Shown here piece by piece: positions 32,925-45,405 of a stretch of DNA of 64,000 bases (positions are counted from its first letter, which is position 1; each line of letters starts with the position of its first letter). Made by a program: the position numbers and the translations under genes. Location: NCBI GenBank assembly GCA_016648135.1, contig JADDOH010002665.1:1-64000 (forward strand). Reading direction: 5' to 3'. The notes under the pieces were generated by a model. The model did no database searches. It was not told where the DNA came from and saw only the letters and a program-made list of their open reading frames with translations. This DNA is from Agrypnia vestita. Lineage: Eukaryota > Arthropoda > Insecta > Trichoptera > Phryganeidae.

Positions 32925-33690
32925 GATTATTTTATTTTTATTTTTATTTTATTTTATTTGGGAAACATACAGTACAATTAAAAAAAAAAAATTATATATA
33001 AAAAAAAATATTCGTGAGTATGACCGGTAAATTTTCCTCGAAGCTGGTAAAAAAAACTAAATTAAAAACAATGATAAAAAATATGTGATAAATAATAAAT
33101 ATTTCAAAGATTTAAATTATGATAATGCATAAAATGGGAGGGGTGGGAAGAGGGAGGGAATGGGATTCAATTAAAGAAGTATCAAATCAATAGTCATAAA
33201 TGAGATTACGGAGTTTCATTTTAAATAAAAGCAAATTGCCTGTAAAAATGTCTGGATTATTTGTAGAATTTAACATATTGTATTTTGAGGTGCAACGAGT
33301 TACAAAGCAGATTTATAAGTAATTAGTCCTACCAAAGTTTGCGTAAAATAAATTATTTGAACGCGTTGAGTATGTAGGACAACTTAAACCTATTTGCTCT
33401 AATAAATAGGGCGAGTCAACCAAGTTATTCCAGATTTTATAAAAATAACACAGATCTTGTATGCATCTTCGATATGATAGAGGAGGGATTTTATGTTAAC
33501 ACTCGCTTTCTGTGTATGAATTGAATTCTAAACGGGAACGGAAATTTAAAATATTGAAAAATTTGTGTTCGATATTTTCAAGTCGCTCACTGTATGTAGA
33601 ATAATGAGTGTTCCTGACTACTGATCCAAACTCCAGTTGACTGCGTACAAATGAAAAATATAAAGTGATTAATGTATACGATTAGACAGA
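32925..33690 (-). pseudogene. Jockey-type LINE 3' end, copy 1 (with 3' UTR and TAAAA tail)
   Basis: On the minus strand it starts near GTATACATTAATCACTTTAT (SFVRSQLEF region) and continues YSERLENIEHKFF, then FRSRLEFNSYTESE, a stop where copy 2 has Tyr, then LCPTYSTRSNNLFYANF-like residues, ending LRNLIYDY-stop. The 3' UTR (TGATACTTCTTTAATTGAAT, CCCCTCCCATTTTATGC) runs to an (ATAAA)n tail at 32930-32960. It is 5'-truncated. Over about 110 bases compared by eye it differs from copy 2 at roughly 6%. The RT catalytic core is absent. Confidence 0.85.
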
Positions 33691-36600
33691 CCTTAAACAT
33701 AACAAATTCAGAAATAGCCCTTAAACATAATGTATGAAGAGTAACGCAACGTGGAAATCATTATATTTCATCCCTTATCTTCATTTCATCAATTACGCTC
33801 AACTTTCTTGCTTTTCGTTATTTTCATTCAACCCGGGTATGTCAATACATTAATATCACTCAGTTTTTGGGACAAATTTTAAAAGATGTTTGATGTCTTT
33901 TGTTTTGCCAAGTTTTAATGGCAGAGGTGACATGAAACAGTCTTCAGGCTCATAGTTTATCATTCTGTAAACACTGATGCGGTACAAAGAAAACTCTAGA
34001 AATGGACCAGTCATGCTAGTGTGAAATTTAGGCCGATCATATCTTCGGAATGTTACTTCTCGACATAATTTTTTTTATAATCCTTTACTTTTAATATACG
34101 TATTGCGTAGTAAATTATGTTCTAGAAAGACAGTCTGATTTTATCAAGTCGACATAATACTCGGGTGAGTAAATCATCTGATTTTTCTTTTTCTTTTTTT
34201 TGATCGTGGCAAATTCACGATCAATAGGCATTATTTAATGACCCGGGATATAATATTTAATCTTTATTGTTTTGAATACGCTCGTAGTACAGTCTATCTA
34301 AAAAATGCAAACAAAAATCTTTTTTTTATTTTGACTAAAGCAATTGTCGCAGAACACAGTAATAACCCCGTTAATTCGAACCCCGATAATTCTTAATTGG
34401 CCTTAATTCGAAATTTTTCAAATCAACATGTTAATTTTGTAGTAGATTAATCCCGATAATTATAAAAAACGCGGTAAATCGTAATTTGAAATAATTTTTA
34501 GCCTCTTGCGCCAGAAATTAATAAATTTTTAGTCAAATAAATTGTTTGTTTTTTATAAATTTGACTATTGAAAAATAATCCTAATCACAAATAAATTACT
34601 TTGACCGTGTATCCGTAAAATTTTCCATATTTTTTAATCTAAATCCTGCCGGTGGTGCGAGAACTCGGTGAAGTAATAGCTCAAAAGCTAGTACCGAAAA
34701 AAATGTTAACTGTCGGATTTAAAAAAATTAATTCAACGTTACCCATAACGTCGTGTTCGTAAAAATTCAACGGAATTAGGGTTTTTTGAGTCAAAACCTC
34801 TGGATAAAGTTCTTATTTACTTAGATATTTGTTGAAATGGAAATAATTTAAAAAAAAACTTGTATTTATAAATAGGTCAAGATGTTTTTAAAAAAAATTT
34901 TTATATCAGTATTATAGAACAGAAAATTACAAAACAAATAGCATTGCTAACTCAAAACTGATTAAAGTGAATTCAATACTTATCTGATTTTCAGTTCTTT
35001 GTTTAAGCAACGATTGTTTTCCAAATTAAAGACGTGGAATTATTTTTCCCATTGTTAGAATACAGGACGTCGGTAATTTTAAAGTGTTTGTGGCGTTTAA
35101 TTAATTTATAACAAAAGGCAATCCAGTTCCGAAAAAAAAACCTCTTAAACAACGTTCTAGGACCAGCTTTAAATATAAGTATAATATAAATCAGGACAAT
35201 GTTTGCTGGCGTAACTCCCTCGGTATCAATAATCCTGTCATTGTTACCCTGGAAACTCTACAAATGTTTAAGGCTTATAGCATGAAACGACTTATAACAC
35301 GACGATGGACAACAATAAAGATTGAACCTTGACAAGTAAAAATGCGAGTATTTTCCACTTGACTTAATTCTACAAGCCTTACTTTGGAAAGTCTACAGCT
35401 TTTTACTTTTGTTTAGCTGTCATCATACCATCCTTCTTGATTCTCTTATATTTCTATGATACTATATTATAACAAAAATAATAAAACTTTATTCCAGTGT
35501 AACCTATATATTATCATTTGATCCTGCCAGAGATGCGTCTCTTTGACTTGTATTGTAAACTTTTCTTCCTTTCTTACGTTTGACTTTGACTTGATTTAGG
35601 CTTTGCCAATTATTACAATAAATTATTCTTCTCTTGAATTCTGTCAGTCAGTTTAGATGTTTCTGGTTAGTAAAAACGAACATTAAGATCTATAATATTA
35701 CTATTTTTAGTTGGTACACTTCAAATAATTAATTCTTCAAAACATCTAATTTACAAATCCCCATTTTAACGACGTATTTAAAATATTGAAATGGCGAAAT
35801 TGCAGTTAATAAGTAAATAAGTTTGTAACTTTATTATTTACAAATGTTGAAGTATCTTTTTCATTTATCCATATAACCACTCGCAAATCGTTACAAAAGT
35901 TATAAACATAGATAAAATGATTAAATAATTTTTTAAAAAACTAATTCTTCCATGAAAAAGTACGTAACTAACTTTTACAAAAAGATTTTTACTCTTTGCA
36001 AAATTGATCTGTATCTAATGATCCACATTTTTAAGAAAAAGAATGCGTACTTTTATCATTTACTAATAATTTAATTAATTAATATTCAAAATTATTGCAT
36101 GAATAATGTAAAGTTGTAAAGAGTACAATTTGTAAACAATCTAAGGGTTATACTAGAGTCGGCCTTAAAATTTAATATTCACATAAATAATATAGAAAAA
36201 AAATCATCAAAAATATTTATCGGTACCTACCTACATCCTTTTCTTAATTTTTTTTTTTGCGAGTATCAGATACTCCTCTCAATTACTGCGTAGAACGTAT
36301 AATATTCTTCATTCACAAAGCTATATGGACATATTTTTAGATGGCAAATAAAATTTTCTTGCAACTGACAATATGATCATTGATACAAAAGATAAAACAA
36401 CTTAATTGTATGATTATACATTTTGTAATGTAATAATATAATATGTTTGTGTTAAACTAAATAAAATAAAATAAACTTTAAATTCATCAATTCAAAATAA
36501 ACTATAAATTCATCAATTCAAAATAAAATATTTATCAACTACCTATGGCAGAAATTTTTAGAAAAAGTCTGAATGAGGAATATTTTGCATGCTTCATTGT

Positions 36601-38074
36601 TAAATATAACTCTCAAATACTTAAAAAAAAAATTATAAGGTATATTTTTAAATATTATATATTGGAATCTAAGAAAGTACGATATAGGCTTACACATATT
36701 TTGGAGTGTAATAAAAAGTTTTTAGTGAAAACCACAATTTCCTGGGTCGGAAAATATCATTCGAGTACTCTTACGAGCTTTTTATGTTCCATTCAAGTTC
36801 TGCGACGTAGAAAAAAGGGATCAAAGGAAACTCAGCCGTACGAAATATTTTAGGATTTATAAATAATGGATAGTGTACGAAAGGCCGACCATAAATTGCG
36901 AAAAATATAAATAAAGAAACCACACACACAAATAAAATATAATATAAACATGTTTATTCCAAAATAAATTTATTTTTCAAATTAATTTTCTTAAATGGAT
37001 TATAAGTAATCACTCAAGAGTGACGAAATTAAACCATAAGTTCAAATATTATTATTAATATTATTTTAATTATAAACAGGAAAGTTTGTTTGATGGAAGC
37101 AGCAAGAAATCTTAAGGGTGCGTTATAAGACATCTATTTTCCGCTCGCAAATTTATTTTTATCACGAGGTAGGAAGCTTTAAAATATTAAATATAAAAAA
37201 CAGTGTTCACGACTGAAAAATTTCCCCATAAAACCACTGTATGATCCACCGTAATGTCTTACACAAATTAATCAAAAAATATACTTACATATTTATTCTA
37301 TGTCATATCAAGTAATGGAAAATTATTTATGAATAAGAAATAAAAATGATAGACAGTTAACAGTATTAGTTAAATTAGTATAAACCAGATGATGGAAAAT
37401 GATGGTTTTTTGTAGTTTTAATTTTTGATATAAAAATAATACAATGATTGGATTTTTATTAGTATTCCAATGTATGAACATTTCTTTTTGAAACTAGTTC
37501 ATTAATTAAACAAAACACAGCGGTTATATGTCCATATATACTTGCATAACCGGGTTATTGTTCTTTGAGATGTTTATTTATGATTGCATATATATTGTTA
37601 TAATATATTTTTAAAATATTTTACTATTCCAATAATATTTGCAAAAGGATTTCAAATCTTTTTTGTAAAACTGCAAATGAAAAATTAATAAATAAAAAAC
37701 ACATATGTTAATTTAAAAATAAAAATACGAAATATTTGCTACCCACGCGGATTTCTCTCAGAATTTATCCAGGGGCACAATATTATCTAAATTTATATAA
37801 TTTATGTAAAAATATAATCTAAATATTTCATTATGACGTTTTCGTTCTGCATTATTTGGTAAAGATTGGGGTCAAATAAATGGATGAATCTTTTTTAACG
37901 GTGGTTTTAATTTAAATCTACAACGGTAATGCAAAGAATATTTCTAAATTATTTGAAATATTTTCTACGAGACCATAAACAGTAACTAAATGAATGCGAA
38001 CAGATATGAAAAGGCTTAACGCACACGCCCTTAATTTTCAACACGTAGTAAAACAACCGCACGCGTGCCACAAA
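33691..38074. other. 4.4-kb AT-rich intergenic stretch, nothing supported
   Basis: No gene or repeat recognised. 35170-35420 is slightly GC-richer and non-repetitive (GCTGGCGTAACTCCCTCGGT). The 102-codon frame at 36545-36853 has varied residues but no motif I recognise, and lies in AT-rich DNA; I do not call it. 36470-36530 repeats TAAATTCATCAATTCAAAAT twice (about 32-base period). Confidence 0.45.
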
Positions 38075-38420
38075 ATAGGGTGACGGAAGTAACTCTGTCG
38101 CAATCCCCCCTGGTAGTACTTAGGATGGAGTGACTGGCCAGGGTCGCCTCTTTTTATGACAGCTCATGTTATACCGGACCGATTTGTAAAATCTATAAAT
38201 ACAATATAAATTTTACAAAACACAACAACTGCGCGGAGGCCTAGATTCAGGCTATTTATATTCAAATGCTGGTATTTTTGAGCTTTCTAGATTATTCTAG
38301 TGTTTAGGAGAAGGTTCTCGTTGCTTCCCAATTGTTCCAGGCGTTTCCCAAATATTATAGATCATCCTAGATTACTGTAGGCCATTCCTTATCCTTCAAA
38401 AGTATTGTGACATATCACAA
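38075..38420 (-). repeat. LTR-like segment related to the LTRs at 41.9 and 58.4 kb
   Basis: Reversed, this reads AGCAACGAGAACCTTCTCCT, AAACACTAGAATAATCTAGA, AATACCAGCATTTGAATATA, AATAGCC. The same order, ending in TATAAATA, is at 41940-42005 (ACGAGAATCTTCTCC, AAACACTAGAAAGTACG, TACCAGCATTTTTCAGATATAAATAG is the spaced equivalent) and 58550-58640. It is probably the U3/promoter part of a third, diverged solo LTR. The end toward 38075 is uncertain. Confidence 0.5.
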
Positions 38421-38569
38421 TGGATTCGATATGTAATCTCTTTTTCTATTTTATTACATTATTAATAATAATAACAGCGAAATACTTTTGATGTACTTGT
38501 CTATTGTAACATTTGTTGAAAAAAAAATGTTTCAAATATATATATTTTAAATAATTTTATAACAGATTA

Positions 38570-39460
38570 TTCATGCTTCTGAGAGATGATTCAGGTGAAG
38601 GATCTCGGTGACATCTTAGATTCTAAATTAACATTCATCCCACATATGGAATCGGTAATTGCTAAAGCATATCGACTCCTTGGTTTCATTGCCAGAACGT
38701 TAAACCCATTTCAATCAACGTATACATTAATCACTTTATATTTTTCATTTGTACGCAGTCAACTGGAGTTTAGATCAGTAGTCTGGAACATACAGTGAGC
38801 GACTTGAAAATATCCAACACAAATTTTTCAATATTTTAAATTTCCGTTCCCGTTTAGAATTCAACTCATACACAGAAAGCGAGTGTTACCATAAAATCCC
38901 TCCTCTATCATGTCGAAGATGCATACAAGATCTGTGTTCTCTTTATAAAATCTTGAATAACTTGGTTGACTAGCCCTATTTATTAGAGAAAATAGGTTTA
39001 AGTTGTCCTACATACTCAACGCGTTCAAATAATTTATTTTACGCAAACTTTGGTAGGACTAACTACTTAAAAAACTGCTTTGTAACTCGTTGCACCTCAA
39101 AATACAATATGTTAAATTCTACAAATAATCTAGACATTTTAACTGACAATTTGCTTTTATTTAAAATGAAACTCCGTAATCTCATTTATGACTATTGATT
39201 TGATACTTCTTTAATTGAATCCCATTCCCTCCACCTCCCCACCCCTCCCATTTTATGCGTTATCATAATTTAAATCTTTGAAATATTTATTATTTATCAC
39301 ATATTCTTTATCATTGTTTTTTATTGAGTTTTTTTTTTACCAGCTTTGAGGAAACTTTACTGGTGGTACTCACGAATTTTTTTTTTGATATTATATAAAA
39401 AAAAATTAAATGGTACTCTATGTTACTCAAATAAAATAAAATAAAATAAAAATATAAATC
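38570..39460 (+). pseudogene. Jockey-type LINE 3' end, copy 2
   Basis: Frame 38586-38798 reads VKDLGDILDSKLTF, IPHMESVIAKAYRLLGF and LYFSFVRSQLEF, the block directly after the RT palm in jockey/CR1-type LINEs (VKDLGV.LDS.LTF..H). A deletion of about 16 bases relative to copy 1, near ACATACAGTGAGCG, breaks the frame. Downstream residues (SERLENIQHKFFNI, TESECYHKIPPLS, KMKLRNLIYDY-stop) follow in another frame. The 3' UTR and AAATAAAATAAAATAAAATA tail match copy 1. Each copy has different lesions, so they decayed independently. Confidence 0.86.
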
Positions 39461-41427
39461 TAAGTGTGACATTAAATTACGATGTAGCATCGTACATTTT
39501 TGTATAAAAAAACTTTGACAATTCAGAAAAAACCTTTTTATAATTGAGAAAATATAAATGCTAAAATTTGTTTAATGTTATGTAACAAAAGAGTTACATG
39601 AGATATAAAATTACACATATTAATAGTGCATGGGTTTCAAGGTTAACGGAGTCGCAGAGAGAGTTGCGAATTTAGTATGGTTTATTAAAATTTCGCTCTT
39701 ATACTTATTTGATTCATGAAGAATATATGCAGGTTATCTCGTTACTGAATGAATTCTCAGTATTTAATCTTGCCAAGTTGGTTTTATTAATATACTCATA
39801 TATCAGATCGCTTTTACCACTGTGGCCATTAAAAAATATGTTTTCTTCATTTTTAAATATAATACTATTTTCTACATATTATTCTTGACAGCATCATCAA
39901 AACTCAAATGATACTTTAAAAATAATATAAGCGACGGATGTCGCTGGCATGTATAATATCCGATAAAAAAATAAATAAACTGATTTTGTAAAAGGATTGA
40001 TTATTGAATTGTTATCCGGAATATGTCTCATTGTCAAATTCAGATCAATTATTTTCAGGAAGTGGGCCAAATATTAATTTCAAGCTCCTTCTCCATCTTT
40101 CACACAAGCAAATCTAGACAAAATTTGTCTCTGAGAGACAAGTGAAGAGAAATAAAATGATGTAAAAACGTCTGGAAATAACGTAATTACGTTGATTTTT
40201 ATAAACTATTTTACATGATAAGATTATTTTGAAGTTCTTTCATTACAAAAATATTTTGAAAGAAGTTTCGTAAACAAAGAGAATTACAAATGAAATTAAA
40301 TAATATTTGTATCGTTTTGTATCGGTTCGGATAGAATAACTTCCTCTGCTTTTAAAATTTAATATAAACGCCGGAAGCGATCTAAGGTTTATCTCTTTCG
40401 GAATAAAACCCATGTTTTTCCTCCTGAGGCCATATTGCTTTAGCCTCCCCTACATACTTCCCTTTGGGGACCGAACATTTCTCGGGAAACCCTCCCTTCT
40501 TGTGGATATTTTATTCGAAAATCGTAAACTTGCATCACTTCTGCGCAGCGCTCAAACACCTTCGTATAAACTTTACGGGTACAAATTGTAAACATGAAAT
40601 ACAATTTGTGGACAAAATGAAATGCGTCAACATGAAGCGATACAAGTAAAATAAAAATGTTATTTAAAAAACAAAAGAGAATTTTAATTCTACAATGGAA
40701 ACAATTAAAAATTTTCGTGAAATTTTTTTTATTATTTTTTGTGATTTTCAAAATATTGTACGCAGAGTATCTCGTAACAATCATCAACAACTTGAATAAA
40801 GTCTTAAATTTAATTTTGAATTAAAAAATATTCGTTAAGCTTTTTGTAAAATTTCTACAGTTACGGAGTTTAGCGACATCAAAATTTGCATTTCAATATT
40901 TATTTTCTTTAAAGCGTTACTCTACTTAGTACACGGTAACATATATTGAATATTAAAAAATTATTCGTATATCAATTTAATATCAATTAGTCAAATAAAA
41001 CGATGCGGACATTTAAAATAAATTTTTTTGTCAGTCTATTTTTCATATAATTTACTGACATGATAATACAACGTCCAACGTGTTTATTAAAAAAAAAACT
41101 GCAAAATTTGATGAAGTTTATCTTCGTAACTGTCGAAATTTCAACCAAAGAGTAAAGAATATTTTTTATTAAAATTGAATGAACGAGGAGTCCCAAAGTT
41201 TTAGCTACTACCTACGAGATATCCTGTATACCTTTTACACCTACCATTTTTTCGATATTTCAATTAATCAATACCAAATTATTTATTTAATTAAAAAAAA
41301 ATAAAACTATTACCTACATGTCTTTTGGTATTCTTCAAAGGAGAATTGAATTTGAAAAATATCAGCCTGTTACTTACCTTGTGCAACCCTACGTAAGGAA
41401 AAAAATTAGATGAGAAGATAAGCAAGA
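39461..41427. other. AT-rich intergenic sequence, nothing recognised
   Basis: Frames at 40440-40790 (minus) and 40464-40649 (plus) overlap each other over a GC-richer patch (CCTCCCCTACATACTTCCCT) and show no motif. No gene supported. Confidence 0.4.
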
Positions 41428-41720
41428 GAACAAGGCGAATTCAGGTAAGGTTTCAGCACAATGGACCAAATTAAGATTGTTAGAGAAAACGCTGAGTGAA
41501 ATCGAAGAGCGCTGCCAAGAATATAGAATGTCACCGTGCATCGGATTCATCAATAACGAAGAGGTATTCGATTCTACAAAGAAATTCTCTCTCGTAGATG
41601 CCATGAGCTAATAATATGGTGTTAAACGTTGTGAATACAGTAGCACAACAATATTCGTTAATTTTCAAAAGCCATCTCGTAGATTTTCTATCAAAATGAT
41701 ATCCCTCAATCTGTTCAGGC
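41428..41720 (+). pseudogene. LINE reverse-transcriptase fragment (RT block A region)
   Basis: Plus-strand reading gives EQGEFR-stop-GFSTMDQIKIV then, after a frame change, CQEYRMSPCIGFINNEEVFD followed by STK. This matches EQAGFR.GFST.DQI..V and the RT motif-A block FIDYEKAFDS; the catalytic Asp positions are changed (NNEE for DYEK). Stops and frame changes make it non-functional. The minus frames at 41389-41604 and 41531-41722 are its antisense shadows. It is the same type of LINE as at 62.3 kb. Confidence 0.7.
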
Positions 41721-41929
41721 AAATAAATTGGGAGAAAAAAAAAGAAATTTGTAAAAATGTTGATTATTTAAACTACCTTCGTTTTGCAAATATGATTGCG
41801 GTCTTCTCAGGTGATCCAGTTCATCTTCAGAGCAAAATACATAAGTTCAGAAGTCAGTAATAGAACATGAATAAAAATTAATCTCTTTAACTATTTAATA
41901 ATAGTTAGAATTTAAAGAAATACCTAGAA

Positions 41930-42430
41930 AATCTTAGAAGCTACGAGAATCTTCTCCAAAACACTAGAAAGTACGAAAGTACCAGCATTTTTCAGATATA
42001 AATAGAAGCGCCGTCCACAACGCAGAGAGTTTGTTGTTGCCGCGTTGCCAGTCCATTGCCTTGCGAAATCACTGCGAAGTGCATCGCAGACGACGGCCAG
42101 GTGTGCCTAGTCGTGAAATTGGGAAGCGACAGGTATCGAAGCGAATAATCGCGCGAAGTTCTTATCTAAAAAGGCGAAATAAACCAGAGTATTTACTGCG
42201 AGCAAAAACTGGATTTAATGTTATAGTCAATGTTAAATAAAGTGTAAAATAGTAAAGTGTTTATTTACAAGTAGTAAATTTTTAAATAGTGTAATTCAAA
42301 GAATAGCGTTAAATTTTATAGTTTTACGTGACTAAACATACATTAAATTGTTAATAAATTAGTAATTAATAAATCGCTAATTAATTTCTAGCGTTCTCAT
42401 TCATTCCTCCCGCAGCCACGACTCGTAACA
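41930..42430 (+). repeat. Probable solo LTR, copy 1
   Basis: Promoter-like GATATAAATAGAAGCGCCG lies at about 41995. A GC-richer R/U5-like stretch follows (GTTGCCGCGTTGCCAGTCC), then TAATTAATAAATCGCTAATT and the 3' end TTCATTCCTCCCGCAGCCAC followed by GACTCGTAACA at 42430. The 3' end matches 58441-58928 almost base for base (TTCATTCCTTCCGCACCCAC). Ending in CA and the TATA box suit an LTR retrotransposon; no gag-pol is nearby. The 5' boundary is not located. Confidence 0.6.
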
Positions 42431-42449
42431 TTTTATCAAATATTATGGA

Positions 42450-42665
42450 TTCATCCGCTTCAATAAAAGTAAAATATTTATTTTTATCATTTTATTTGAC
42501 TTGTATTTAAAGAATGAATTTCATTGTTTTTCATATGTTTGGTAAGATATATTTAAAAAAAAATCATATCACGTATCTCCATAACTTTTTATGACATTTT
42601 TGCTCGAACGTTTTCGACTCATAATATAGGCAGGAATCTACCCGTACAGTATTGTGGACAAGATC
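42450..42665 (+). repeat. Dispersed repeat E, copy 1
   Basis: TTTATCATTTTATTTGACTT, ATCTCCATAACTTTTTATGA, TGCTCGAACGTTTTCGACTC and AGGCAGGAATCTACCCG match 57720-57945 (TTTATCATTTTATTCGATTT, ATCTCCATAACTATTGATTT, AGTCAGGAATCTACCTGCC) in order and spacing. Identity unknown. Confidence 0.65.
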
Positions 42666-42867
42666 TGTTACATCTTTTTCACGCTTTTACATTTTGTAAC
42701 ATAACCACAAAGAATATACTGTAACATTTCATTTTTCAAATATTCATATAGTTTATATTATTATTGTTTTGATATTACAGAAGATGTTCGTCGTCTCCGT
42801 ATCAAAACTGGGGTCTAAAAGATGAAAGGCTCATCATTTATGTTTACCAGTATAACAAAAACAATAA

Positions 42868-43440
42868 CATTTTTACTCCCTTTATATTAACTCGTGGCGT
42901 CTGCTTGCTTGCTTGCTTGCCGGCTTGCCGGGTGAAAAAACTTCGGATCGGTTTTTAACCCTTTTCCCGTAATCCAATCGTGCTGAAACTTTGCAAGCAG
43001 ACTCGTGGTGACTATCAAGAAGATATATCAAATTTTCGTTAAAAAATATTAATAATCATAGTATACTTTTGGATTTTTAGATATTTTAAAGTTTTTTCAA
43101 ATTGGAATCATTACAAAAGTTTGATTACTACGAACGTCGGCCAGACAACCTCACGGAATATTAAAATTTGAATTAATTCATCGGTAGGTATAGTAGGTAC
43201 TTCACTACGAATTTCGAAAATTTATGACAATTGGTTCACAGATGACAGCACACTTCGTTTTTTTGGGAAGAAATCAAATAATAAAGAGATATTTTTAGAG
43301 ATTTTTGACATAGATACATGTTTCATTTTCAGTCAATCAATTATTTAATTACATGATGGTAAACTTTATTTACAAAGAAAGGGAGTAAAATTAAAACTTG
43401 GTTTGTACGGGTTACTTTTTTAAGTTAATTTTGAAACAAT
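42868..43440 (+). repeat. Dispersed repeat D (GCTTGCTTGC), copy 1, longest
   Basis: TTTTACTCCCTTTATATTAA then CTCGTGGCGTCTGCTTGCTT, AATCGTGCTGAAACTTTGCA, AGCAGACTCGTGGTGACTAT and AAGAAGATATATCAAATTTT; farther on GTACTTCACTACGAATTTCG, then AAAGGGAGTAAAATT and CTTGGTTTGTACGGGTTACT. The TTACTCCCTTT/AAAGGGAGTAAA pair at the two sides would make a short terminal inverted repeat, though shared sequence continues past the right one. It may be a non-autonomous DNA element. Confidence 0.65.
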
Positions 43441-44000
43441 TCAAAAAATCTTAAACTATTTTTATTCAAGAGATACTTTAAAAACCCATTTTAAGGTAAT
43501 TTAATACCACAGCTCTTCGGAACAACTTTACTTAGCTGATGTTCAAATGTGGGCATGGATACCGGCTACCATACTACCCCAAAGCTGATTACCTCAAAGT
43601 CTTGCTTTTCGGAAGCAAGTTTACTTGCATAGGCGGTTGCGGCTGTGGTTTGGTGGGCGGAGTGGTCGGTCCTCGATTCGGCAACCCAAGAGTTGGGAGC
43701 CCGTGAGGTCCGTGTGATTGCTTATTCACGAGGATTACAAACTAATTCCTTACGTGTTTATTTATATTGGAGATTTTGATCCTTGTTTTCAAGTTTGCAG
43801 CGTTTAGCTGGTTACCTTGAAATGTTTAAACAATTCGGATATTTCACAGTATTTAATGTTGAAAATTTATTTCTGATCATTAAATAAGGTGAAAAATATA
43901 AACTAGCTTTCCTCAACATAGTTTTATAAAAAACTCATTTTGTTAGTACCTACACAATTATTTTTTCTTTAATAATATTTATATTAATCAATAACAAGAA
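43441..44000. other. Intergenic sequence with a GC-rich tRNA-like patch
   Basis: 43620-43735 (GGCGGTTGCGGCTGTGGTTT, GCGGAGTGGTCGGTCCTCGA, GAGTTGGGAGCCCGTGAGGT) has a look of a tRNA-derived SINE head, but I cannot place clear A and B boxes. The rest is AT-rich. Confidence 0.3.
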
Positions 44001-44415
44001 AGAACTTGTTTTGGGGCCGATGGTCCCTTCATCAGGATACAAGGTTATATAAAAATTTAATTTCAAAATAAAGACATTAACAAAAACAAATTAAAATATA
44101 TGTGAGCTTTATAACTATTTTAAGACTAATTTTATTTAATTCTTATTATGTATTCAGCTCCCATATACATATATAATTTAAGTTTAGAAATTATAAAATG
44201 TGTTAGTATGAAATTTAAATATTATAATAATTGACCAAATCGTTTTGCAGATATTTACCTTCCAAATTTATTTTCACATTAGTTCTTAATTATTTATTAG
44301 TTCTTAATTCATATTCATTTATTTTTTGATTTTGTTGCTCATACTTCGAATTAAAAAATTTAATTTAAATATGTTGTATGCAGATGAAGGGACCATTGGC
44401 TCCGAAAACTCTTGA
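44001..44415. mobile_element. Inverted pair of hammerhead-bearing PLE 3' ends (module 3)
   Basis: Left motif (minus, 44035-44008): CTGATGA, AGGGACCATCGGCCCC, AAAAC. Right motif (plus, 44381-44409): CAGATGA, AGGGACCATTGGCTCC, GAAAAC. The arms match for about 45 bases (44001-44045 and 44369-44415). Each has one altered core base, so both ribozymes would be inactive. Tails point outward; the roughly 325-base middle is AT-rich without a frame. Confidence 0.65.
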
Positions 44416-44487
44416 TAATTCAATAAATGCTGGTGTTCGTTATTTGTGATTTATTATTTAAACTTCTCTCGAAACTTGAGTAGTTCT

Positions 44488-44531
44488 ATATATATATATA
44501 TATATCTATATGTATATATTAATAGATATAT

Positions 44532-44565
<34 letters not shown>

Positions 44566-44577
44566 ATATATATAATC
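44488..44577. repeat. (TA)n microsatellite
   Basis: Nearly pure alternating TA with a few interruptions (TCTATATGTATAT, TAATAGATA). The short frame at 44446-44637 is its translation. Confidence 0.95.
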
Positions 44578-45189
44578 AAACTCACAGAGATAACAAACTT
44601 AATGTTTTTTACACAAATAAATTATCATCATGAGTAATTTCTACAATATAAATGTCAAATCCATCAAATATATTATTTGTGATCCTTTGTTTACTAGTAA
44701 AATTGTTTTACATAAATATATTTTAATATGTTCGGATAATTATATAGTCCAAAAAATAATGTATATCTACATAATATGTAAAATTAAGTGTTATTGCTTC
44801 CGAAAACCTATTTATATAATGTCGACTATTAAAAGACACTGAAAACAATTTACATTTTAAATTGAAAACCATATCCAGAAAGGCCTAAGACATGTATCTT
44901 TCATTAGCAATTTCCTAATATCTAAACTCTTGGGCAAAAACACAAAATTGCGCGTCCACAATACTATTATCAAATCAGTAATAACTTTCGAAGTGGAGTC
45001 GTAAACGAGGAACAAAGAACAACGGATGTTCTTCTGGTTTCAAAATAAAGTATTAATGACAATACTGGAACCTAGACCAAGTGTTGCAATAGCCATGTGA
45101 AGGAAGAATGAGCAATGCGAAAATTCGGTCCCTATCACAACAACCTTTCATGAGCAGCACCGGCATACTCAGATCTAGCTAGCTTGCAT
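44578..45189. other. Intergenic sequence, nothing recognised
   Basis: AT-rich to about 44900, then moderately mixed DNA with no supported feature before the LINE scrap. Confidence 0.35.
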
Positions 45190-45405
45190 AGGGCATATAT
45201 ATCATACAAGTTGTGACAGAGTCATTCAAATCAAAAAAAAGATCGCAGGGCTGACCCAGACAGTGCCTCATGGACAATGCATTGGCTGATCTGGAAAAGC
45301 TAGGGGAGAAGGAGAGATGGTAGCAGAAGGCAATGGATCGGAATAAGTGGAAAGGCATCATTCAGGAGGCTTGAGCTCTACAAGAGTTATACGACCGTCA
45401 GACGT
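45190..45405 (+). pseudogene. LINE ORF2 C-terminal scrap
   Basis: In one plus frame: DNALADLEKLGEKERW, then stop, then QKAMDRNKWKGIIQEA and ALQEL-stop-RPSDV. This matches ADL..LG......A.DR..WK.IIQEAKA.QGL...R of LINE ORF2 ends. The upstream part (RADPDSASW-like) needs another frame. The minus frame 45179-45361 is antisense. Confidence 0.65.

Noticed and set aside
36545..36853. 102-codon plus-strand frame as a small gene
   Set aside because: No recognisable motif, an AT-rich lysine/isoleucine-rich composition and no supporting context; likely chance.
42031..42240. 69-codon arginine-rich plus-strand frame
   Set aside because: It lies wholly inside the LTR-like repeat downstream of its TATA box and is not conserved in the related LTR at 58.4 kb.
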